DNA of 64,000 nucleotides from Theocolax elegans (taxonomy: Eukaryota; Arthropoda; Insecta; Hymenoptera; Cerocephalidae), in NCBI GenBank assembly GCA_026168455.1, contig CM047428.1:42206769-42270768 (forward strand), in the 5' to 3' direction. The notes beneath the pieces are model-generated. The model was given only the letters and a program-made list of their open reading frames with translations, did no database searches and was not told where the DNA came from. This document shows, in pieces, positions 56,501 through 64,000 of this stretch. Made by a program: the position numbers and the translations under genes. Numbering within the stretch: position 1 is the first letter of the stretch; every line of letters begins with the position of its first letter.

Positions 56501-56974
56501 TCATTTTCTTTTTTCTTGAATCTTTGGATTTGTTGATTCCGCTCTACTGGTTGCTGTATGTTGGTCGATTCCTTTAGTGCTTCGTTTACATAATACTTTC
56601 GTGCTCTCTTCGAATAGAATACTATTTTGTTTATTTACTCGCGTTGGAGTCAAGAAATTCCATTTAAGTTGTTCTCGAGGTTGTAATTGCGATGTTATAC
56701 ATTCGTGTAGTCCGCCATTTACGCGCGTTAGTACATATCCATTGCATTTAACTTCTTGCTCGATAAGACAACTTTTGAAAGGAATTGGGAGTCCGCAACA
56801 AAAACATTTGAGATCAGTAAAAGTACAAATTAATTCGCGTATCGTTCGTGTAGCACTTAATGAAAACCGAATTTTTTCTAGGTGTGATAATTTCGTCGTA
56901 TAACAATAATGACACAGGTATGTATTATGACAAAAATAGCAAAGTCGCTCCCAATTTCTTACTAAAACTGACAT
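56501..56974 (-). CDS. Cysteine-rich small protein, unknown
   Basis: A 157-codon intact ORF. Eleven cysteines lie in the first 95 residues: C12-x2-C15, C21-x2-C24, C50, C57-x-C59-C60, C69, C77, C92, suggesting two zinc-binding modules. The C-terminal 50 residues are polar and basic. A KWNFLTP block resembles QWNFLPR in the tail of the glycoprotein at 54520-56280, which could mean a shared exon or duplicated piece. Not recognised; possibly an accessory or regulatory protein. Confidence 0.6.
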   Translation of the reverse strand: MSVLVRNWERLCYFCHNTYLCHYCYTTKLSHLEKIRFSLSATRTIRELICTFTDLKCFCCGLPIPFKSCLIEQEVKCNGYVLTRVNGGLHECITSQLQPREQLKWNFLTPTRVNKQNSILFEESTKVLCKRSTKGIDQHTATSRAESTNPKIQEKRK

Positions 56975-57042
56975 TTTTTTTTATTAATATAGTATACTGT
57001 TTAAACTTATAGAATATTCCTATACTGTCTAAATATAGGTAT

Positions 57043-57077
<35 letters not shown>

Positions 57078-57449
57078 TTAATTCTTAATTAAAATTTTAT
57101 ATCGATAGGCAAACCACAAACAGTAGCAAGTAAATAAATAATGAACTATATATATATATATATATATATCTATATATATTACGTTCCCTTATTTTACGTA
57201 ATATTAATTTTTAGTCCTAAGATTAATTGAGTCTTTTGTCCCTAAAGTACTTAGACAGATTTGCTAATAATATTTCATTAGTATTTATCGCAAAAGGTTC
57301 CTATAATCTTGCGTAGAAAAGAACTGGATGCGGCAGAATTGGCCTGTAGCATGAAAGGTTTCGATTTGCCCATCGATCTACACCATCGTCCATTCAATTC
57401 TGTATGGATAAAAAAAAAGTCGATTATTTATTTTATGTATTTAAATTAA
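56975..57449. other. Spacer with (AT)n microsatellites
   Basis: (TA)n at 57048-57074 and 57147-57170. No ORF of note is recognised. Confidence 0.5.
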
Positions 57450-57845
57450 TTACTGTAGAATAATCGAACATCGTTTTCTAAACATTCTCAAGTCATCTAA
57501 ATGATATTGAATGTTGCGCGCATGACGAATTGCATGGTCCAGATTTGTGTAGATTTCCGGTTTATAAATGTATCTTTTGACTTCCGGTCGAAGCCCCTTT
57601 AAAAATGCCCTAAGTGCTAGATTTTCGCGTTGTAGGCATGAATCGGTTATTTCCCTGCATTCTTCTTGTGCTATTTCTCCCAATGTTTTATAATTATGTA
57701 ACATTCTTTCCATTCGTGCGCCGAATTGGAAAGTGCTTTCGTTTCGTTTTTGCGATGCCCATGTAATTTGAATTCTCAAATTAATCAAAGCGCTCATAAC
57801 ATTATATCTTTGTACTTCTGCTAATGTATATATTTTTTTTTCCAT
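57450..57845 (-). CDS. Small gag-like (capsid C-terminal type) ORF
   Basis: A 131-codon intact ORF. The central helices and the block FLKGLRPEVKRYI (residues about 81-93), followed by LDHAIRHARNI, resemble the end of a retrotransposon capsid domain, where F-x-x-G-L-R and an A-rich helix recur. No zinc knuckle follows. Gag belongs upstream of pol, so its position between two glycoprotein genes is odd: a duplicated gag piece, a remnant of a nested element, or a restriction-factor-like decoy. Assignment is by motif only. Confidence 0.5.
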   Translation of the reverse strand: MEKKIYTLAEVQRYNVMSALINLRIQITWASQKRNESTFQFGARMERMLHNYKTLGEIAQEECREITDSCLQRENLALRAFLKGLRPEVKRYIYKPEIYTNLDHAIRHARNIQYHLDDLRMFRKRCSIILQ

Positions 57846-57927
57846 TTTACAATTTTTTTATTTTATAAATGACACCTTTTATTTTTTTTGTTTAAAAAAA
57901 AAAAACCTGTAGTTGAAATAGCAAAAT
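57846..57927. other. Short spacer with poly-A/T runs
   Basis: Contains poly-A and poly-T runs only. Confidence 0.4.
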
Positions 57928-60044
57928 TTACACGTTATCGAATTTGCGTTTTCTGCGTGGCGGTAGAGAAGATATATCCGGTTCTATAAATATTTGCGGA
58001 TATAGATTATTTTGAGCTCCGCAACTTACTATTTTACCCCCTGTTGACTCATTGACTCTTACCACAGTGGGTTGTGCCGTGTAGGTGCTAGGTTCGGGCG
58101 GGGCGAAAGGTACGTGCGAGTCCGAAAAATGTTCCGCTCGAGTGCCCGCTACTTCCGAAGGCGTAGCTTGTTCTTCCCTCTTTTTCCTTGCGTCACGCGT
58201 TGGTTTATCCCTTGTGACGTGCAGCAATAATTGAGTGACTGAATTCCAAATGGCTCCTATAATATGAAGTGACCACCCATATAAACTATACAAAGCATAA
58301 CCATGTAAAATGGAATCAACTAAAAATTTTATTAAACGCCCTATCATAAAAATGCTTATAATAGCTGCGCTAAATGATCCGAAAGTACATAATTGCCCCC
58401 AAATTTTCATCCAAGTGTTATTGGCTAATTCTGTCAACGCTTCTTCATCGAATAATCGGGTAATAGACATACCGTTTTTATCTACCTTTTTCCCGGTCAT
58501 TCCTAATGCAATTGTGTTCAACATGGCTGGCCTTTCTACGGGAAACATAAGGTGTTGTCTTAGTGCTTGGATCTCCGCTTGGGTGTAAATTCCGCTTTTT
58601 GCAAGTTCGGTTGGCTCTGTGTAATTCCAGTTATTTTTAGTAGTTGGTTTTAAAATGTCTGGTTTTCTCCCTTAGTTGTTCCTCTTGGTAAAATAGTAAA
58701 CCAATCTTCCCCTAGTAAGAACATAGGAGGAATCAGAACACTGCAGGCAGCTTCGGTTCCATATTGTTTTAAAATATGTGTCCTTGGCGTCAAAAAATAA
58801 TCTTTGCCGTCTTTGGTTACTGGTAACTCTTGGTAACATTTTGTAGTTTCTCTTCGTTGAACGTCAATTTGTACGCACTTCATTAAGTGCACAACTTCTC
58901 CGGCTACCAAGCCCATGTAACCACTTTTTTTCATGATTTGATATGCAAAAACGTCAGGTGCTGTTGCTGCAATGCTTAATGCATTTGATATAACTCTTCT
59001 TTCCAATTCGCATTTTTGCAAAATTAAATTGCGATATAATGTTTTTAATTGTCCTTTAATATGTTTTTCTACGTAAACGAATTTAGAGTTTACGTATGCA
59101 AAAATGTCGAGATTATCTATTGACGGATTTCTTACGGCTTGGAAGGTTTCTGTTATTGGTCCTTCTAAAAAAAATAATTTTGGGTGCTCTGTTCTAATTA
59201 ATTCATACGAACACACCGGAATTTGTCCTAAAATCGTAAAAGCAAAGGTTATCTCGCTCGATTCCATTACATATACCGGATGTTGCTCATTGCCTTGTTC
59301 TACAACTTTAATAACATAACCCGCGTATAATTCTGAGTATTTACTGCGTTCGCATGCCTGTACTGGTAACCTATCCCAAAAGGCGTACCCTGCTTCTACG
59401 TCAATACAATCATCTTGATTAAACTTACAGCGCGTACCAGATCGTAAAATAACCTCGTTAGCATTTAAGTTTACCGGTGCATAGTAATCCCTTAAAGTAA
59501 TGGTAACATAGCCCGTGACTATAGTATCGTCAAAAATACCATATGGATCCGCGTACATTCCTGCGTTACTACAATCTCCTGCTTGATCTACCCTTCCAGC
59601 AAACGTCATTGGGTGGACAATCGATCCGTTCAGTTTTAAGTTACTTATTACTTCGTCTCGTACTCGGTGTGCGCGGTATACATGCATTCTATTACATTCT
59701 TCCCTAGAAATTTCATGAATAAACTGAACCTCCCCTCTGTTTTTGTCTTTTCTATGCGAAAACGCGCCGCAGTATGTTACCGATCTTTTTATTTCTACTT
59801 TACAAAGCTTTACATGAGTGCTTGAAAAATCATTTAATTGCAATAGTCGTACATAAATTTTTGTTGTATTTACTACCGGTTCAGGTATGTCGCATTCTCC
59901 TACGTGAATTAACGAAAATGTTGTTAAATTTGAGACGTGCTGCGAACAGTCGTACCCTATGATTGCGTTAATATAGATTTTCCTTGGTATAATAGTTGTG
60001 AGATAAATGATGGCCAATAGTGTTTTACAACTCATCTGCAACAT
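57928..60044 (-). pseudogene. Chuvirus-type glycoprotein captured by the LTR element, one frameshift
   Basis: The N-terminal frame runs from ATG 60044 to a stop at 58650 (464 codons). A signal peptide (residues about 8-28) leads a Cys-rich ectodomain, and an NIA-type ISNALSIAATAP block sits at about 350. The C-terminal part lies in another frame (to 57928), open from about 58660, before its first ATG at 58548. It has FPVERPAMLNTIALG, a hydrophobic segment (AAIISIFMIGRLIKFLV) and the LHGYALYSLYGW block, then a polar tail ending in a basic RRKRK. These blocks match my recognition of glycoproteins of chuviruses (Jingchuvirales), which are common as endogenous copies in ants and in some insect LTR elements. 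One small frameshift at about 58650-58670 breaks it. It begins 240 bp after pol, the env position. Confidence 0.75.
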
Positions 60045-60283
60045 TAAATAAGTTCATGAAAGCGTTCTTTTTTTTTTTATTTATAGAACCGTTGCAAAAA
60101 TGCTTAGTTTTATCTTCCCGTTTTTTTTTTAAATTATCAGAATCTATTGACTGATTCTTTATTGATTTCCTTAGCATTTTTGCATTTGTGAAAATACATA
60201 TCATTGTTAGAGTTTTGCTATATACATGGCTTATTTTTTTTTATTTACATTCGTCATGCTCTTAAATTTAAATACCAACAAGC

Positions 60284-63200
60284 TTATTCGGTTTCAATAT
60301 GGGATTTGCGTAAGCGATTTATGTGCACTATTTTATTTTTATTTCCATTTATTTGAATTTTTACATTCCCATTGTCGGAAACGTCTAGAACTAAAAATGG
60401 ACCCGAGTATTGATCGTCAAATTTCTTAGGTTTTGGCCCCTTTTGCAGCCATACGTAATCACCGATTTGTAGTGTTAAAACGTTTACCTTACGATCGTAG
60501 TATTTCTTGGCTCGAAGTTTTGCCTTTAAAAGGTTTTGTTGGGCTATGTTTTGTAGACTGTTTAGGCGCTTGACTAAATCTTCAAGATAACCATCGTATG
60601 TAGGCGCCAGGTCTTCTGTTTCGACCGGTGCGTTCGAGGGTGTGCGTGCCAATCGGCCGAACACGAGTTCAAACGGCGTATACCATGTAGACTCACTAAT
60701 TCCCGTGTTAAAATTAAAGGTAGCCAAATCCAGGTAATCGTCCCAATCTGTTCGATTACTATGTACAAAAAATTTCAAGTATTCAATGAGACTTGAGTGC
60801 GATCGCTCAAGTCCACCGTTTGATTGTGGGTGGAACGCCGTGGTTTTAGTTTGTTTAATTCTAAATATTTTTGCTATTCTTTTCATTAATTTACTCATGA
60901 AATTCGTACCTTGATCCGTAAGGATTATTCGAGGTGCGTCAAATATGCATATGACTTTTCTTATTAAACCATTCGCTACATCCATGGCCGAAATTCGCGC
61001 CAAGGGCTCAGCTAATGCGAATTTAGTTAATAAGTCTTGGAAGGTTAAAATGTACTCGTTTCCCCGATTGGTTTTGCATAGAGGACCAACAATATCCATA
61101 CTTATTCGGTCCATAGCGTGCGTTCCCGAGTTTGTAATAACCATTGGAGCTCTAGTTTTAACCCTAACCAATTTTTTTAATTGGCAATTCAAACATTTTC
61201 TTATAAAATCTTGTATCTCTATCTTTAAATTCTCCCAGTTATAATTTTGTTTAATACGGTTATAGGTTTTTGTGACACCTCTATGTCCTCCTATAGCCGA
61301 ATAATGAGCTTCTTCTATAATCGGAATTCGATCGTCTAGTGTCGGATATCGTATTAGACCTAAACAAACAATTAATTTTACCGTGCTTTGACTAAAAACT
61401 CCTTTTAGTTTTTCTAAATCTAACTCCCACTCTAAATTTTCAATTCTATCGGTTTTCGCTATACTTATTGATTTTATCTGTAATGTATCTAAAGTTAAAT
61501 ATAGATTTTCGCATAATAAATTTAGGTTATTATCAATTCCACTTAGCCCGATTAACGATTCTGTTCGTATCGGTAATGCTATATGAATTTTTGTATTTAC
61601 ATTTATCAAAACTGGTATTCCAACCTGCATTTCCTTGAATCTTGGTAATTTATTCTGTAATTTTAATTGCGAAGCCCCATCGTCGCATGGTTCTCCTGTT
61701 GTAGTAACAAAATACATATAATTGTCCTTACGCATAAATAATTTTTCTCTGCATGTAATAATTACTTGTTTATCGTTAATTTGATTAAATTGTTCTTCAT
61801 AGATCGACGTCTCTTCGTTTATTTGATCAGGACTGAATTGCGGATCGTTTTCAAGTAATGATTCATTAACATGATCAAGATCTTCGTGTAAGCGTAATCG
61901 CGCATTTTCCGAGTGAACGAGGGGTTCCGGCTCGAAAGTTTCCACCTCCGTATCGTCGTGCGTTCCTTCTCCACGGTCCGGTGATTGTTCGTTCGCTCGC
62001 CTCTCGTTTTTTCTTCCCCTTTGCGGGCGTAGAGCCTCTATCGCGTCTAAATATCGCTGGCCTACCTGGCGACCCGCCTTCGCTCTCGTGGTCATACCCC
62101 GCGGTGGTTCAACTAGGCTAGACTCGGGCTCATCACTTGCCGCTATTGCCTTGCTTCTCGTAATAACTAGGACCTTGTCTATGGGGTTTCTAGACAGTGC
62201 GTCTGCTACATTTAAACGACCCGGTCGGTATTTAATTTCGAAATCGTACTCCGCGAGCATAAGACGCCATCGCGTAACTCGTGAGTTCGGGTCCTTATGC
62301 GTTTGTAACCATACCAGTGGTTTATGATCTGTTATAAGATAAAATTTTCTTCCAAATAAATACGGTCGGAAATGCTTAATGCAAAATATTATTGCTAGTC
62401 CTTCTTTGTTACACGTGTCCCAACGTTTTTCAACATCCGAAAGAACTCGAGAGACGTATGCAACGGGTTGATCTTTCCCTATCTCACCCTGACTTAAGAC
62501 TCCAGCAATTACATATCCCGAAGCGTCGGTCGTTAGATTGAAAGTAATTTCGAAATTTGGAAAAATTAATACCGGTTTTTCGCATAAACTAATGCGTAAT
62601 GTCTCAAATGCCTTTTCTGTTTCTTCTGACCATTTAAATTGAACGTCCTTTTTTAATAAATCCGTTAAAGGTTTTGCAATTTTTGAAAATTGATAAATAA
62701 ATCTTCTATAGTATCCCGCTAAACCCAAAAATTGCTTGATATTTTTAGCATTTTGAGGGCGTGGAAATTTTCGTACAGCTTCAATTTTCCGCGAATCTGG
62801 TTTAATTCCTTCTGCACTAATAACATGACCTAAATATGTAACTGTTTTTTTAAAAAATTCACATTTCTCTGGTTGTAATTTTAAAACCGCTTTTCGCAAT
62901 CTAAGAAATAAATTCTCTAATCTTTAATATGCTCTTGTAGAGTCTCCGAATAACATATAATATCATCAATAAAGCAAAAAAGTTCTTTATTGATAAGTCC
63001 AGCGAGTGCAATTGAAAGTGCTCTTGAGAATGTAGCCGGCATTGTTCGTAGTCCAAAGCTTCCTCGGTTAAAATGGTACAAATCTCCGTTTGTAACAAAC
63101 GCGGTTTTGTGACGGTCTCGTTCGTCAATTTCTATTTGATGATACGAAGCCTTAAGATCAAAAGTTGAGAATTTTTTGATCCGCCCAATTTAATTTGCGA

Positions 63201-63600
63201 TAGTCGATCACCATTCTGTATTGCTTGCGTCCTTGTATGTCCTCTTTCTTAGGAACTAGAAAACAAGGGCTTGAGTACGATGAGGTAGATGGTTCGATAA
63301 TGCCGTCTTTTAATAAGTCTTGCACTTGTCTTGCTATTTCTTCTTTATGTACCGGAGGTAATCGGTATTGTTTTGAAGTTATTGGTACATCATCCGTTGT
63401 TGGGATTGTTAGTTTTAAAATATGTGTTGCTGTTAATTTTTCACCCTGAAGGTAAAAGATGTCGCTATATTTCTCAATTAATTTTTCTATTTCTTCTCTT
63501 TCATCAGTAGCCAAATGGTCAAGTCGTAGTAATGATTTTACCTTTTCCGCTCTCCCTTTTGGTATGACACATGCTAAGCGATAAACTTTATGACTACCTT
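60284..63600 (-). pseudogene. Ty3/Gypsy (errantivirus-like) pol, broken in RT
   Basis: From 63600 the minus strand reads a pre-RT region (LRLDHLATDEREEIEKL), RT entry (DGIIEPSTSSYSSP, VIDYRKLN), a deletion plus frameshift at about 63170-63180 removing the residues before the FSTFDLKASYHQ block, and the FIDD catalytic box (about 62965), with a stop and frame change at about 62900-62935. The last 871 codons (to 60284) are open: RNase H (TTDASGYV, TCNKEGL, ITDHKPL), a long charged linker, the integrase HHCC finger (HYSAIGGH...CLNCQ), the DDE core (SMDIVGPL, LTDQGTNF, GLERSH) and a GPF chromatin-side motif (SGPFLVLD). Integrase and RNase H look intact. No protease DTG/DSG is visible. Confidence 0.8.
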
Positions 63601-63625
63601 TTAGTTTCTTTCCGCCTTTTCCTTT

Positions 63626-63988
63626 TCAATTAATTCTTAATTTAAGTAAATCCTCTAATGTATCTTTAATAACATTTTTATGAGATTCTCCCCCAAAGGC
63701 ATGTAGTTTTACATAATTTCCTAATTTATTTAGATTTTCTCTTAATTCCTTTGAGTTATTTGTTGAGTTGTCATGATACTTTATTTCCATTAGTAGATTA
63801 CTTATTAACATTTCCATGTCTTGGTTATTATTCCACAGAATTCCATTATTTATTAAACCTTCCTCTAGAATTTTTTGTAACATGCGTGTCGAAATTAACA
63901 ACCTTTCTTCATCGAATTCGTTTGCGTCTACATTTTCATTTTGTGCTAATGCCTTTTTATTTTTTGTATTATTATCGAGACCTACCAT
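63626..63988 (-). CDS. Unidentified ORF at the window edge, possibly gag region
   Basis: 120 codons from ATG 63988, with the frame still open upstream to the window end, so it may be longer. It is rich in N, L and E and probably helical. There is no zinc knuckle and no aspartic-protease motif. Its position just before pol suggests gag, but I do not recognise it. Confidence 0.4.
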   Translation of the reverse strand: MVGLDNNTKNKKALAQNENVDANEFDEERLLISTRMLQKILEEGLINNGILWNNNQDMEMLISNLLMEIKYHDNSTNNSKELRENLNKLGNYVKLHAFGGESHKNVIKDTLEDLLKLRIN

Positions 63989-64000
63989 ATCTTTTCTCTT

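Larger units (their letters stand above)
52336..64000 (-). mobile_element. Errantivirus-like LTR element with two glycoprotein genes (5' end outside window)
   Basis: In minus-strand order: an unidentified ORF at the window edge, Ty3/Gypsy pol, chuvirus-type glycoprotein, gag-like ORF, Cys-rich ORF, second envelope-like glycoprotein, zinc-ribbon ORF, polypurine tract, LTR. At least 11.6 kb. Pol and the first glycoprotein gene are broken, but four downstream ORFs are intact. An errantivirus normally has a single env after pol; here about 7 kb of extra genes follow. Whether it is one element or nested ones must be settled with the flanking sequence. Confidence 0.75.

Overview
This is eukaryotic, very probably insect DNA, and most likely from an ant or other hymenopteran. 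The window holds an R1-clade LINE family that ends in (AC)n microsatellites, Penelope-like and Ty3/Gypsy elements, a tRNA-headed SINE, several TA-flanked palindromic elements, and an LTR retroelement carrying a chuvirus-like glycoprotein. The species call is an inference. I see no convincing single-copy host gene; almost everything that can be recognised is mobile DNA, much of it nested.

Left part (1-12.8 kb). The 3' half of an R1-clade LINE (1-1610) abuts a 6.1-kb foldback element (1612-7688). Its long arms carry 108-bp tandem repeats and it encloses a broken LINE. After an AT-rich stretch comes a minus-strand Penelope-like element (8.8-12.4 kb) with a GIY-YIG domain, split by a solo LTR (10225-11346). 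A tRNA-derived SINE follows (12540-12826).

Nested stack (13.1-27.9 kb). One old minus-strand LINE is cut into pieces by three insertions: palindromic elements at 13139-14207 and 14351-16486, both with TA target duplications, and a complete Ty3/Gypsy element at 17057-27639 with two 1.5-kb LTRs, gag, a broken pol and a primer binding site. The LINE reading frame can be followed across the breaks.

Middle (28-41 kb). This holds a short hairpin MITE, a second SINE copy, an LTR relic, a second R1-clade copy flanked on both sides by (CA)n, an inverted R1-clade 5' half (32.4-34.9 kb), a nearly perfect 996-bp palindrome (36318-37313), a third degraded R1-clade copy (37.7-39.8 kb) and a lone LTR (39.8-40.5 kb).

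Right part (41.4-64 kb). A LINE of the same family as the fragmented one (41.4-47.3 kb) is interrupted by an LTR-like block and by a palindromic element whose arms contain tRNA-like sequences. A nearly intact LINE with a (TAAA)n tail follows (47.7-52.3 kb). From 52336 to the window end lies a minus-strand errantivirus-like LTR element. Downstream of a damaged Ty3/Gypsy pol it carries a chuvirus-type glycoprotein, a small gag-like ORF, a Cys-rich ORF, a second envelope-like glycoprotein and a zinc-ribbon ORF, ending in a polypurine tract and an LTR. Its 5' end is outside the window. This two-envelope retroelement is the most unusual object here.
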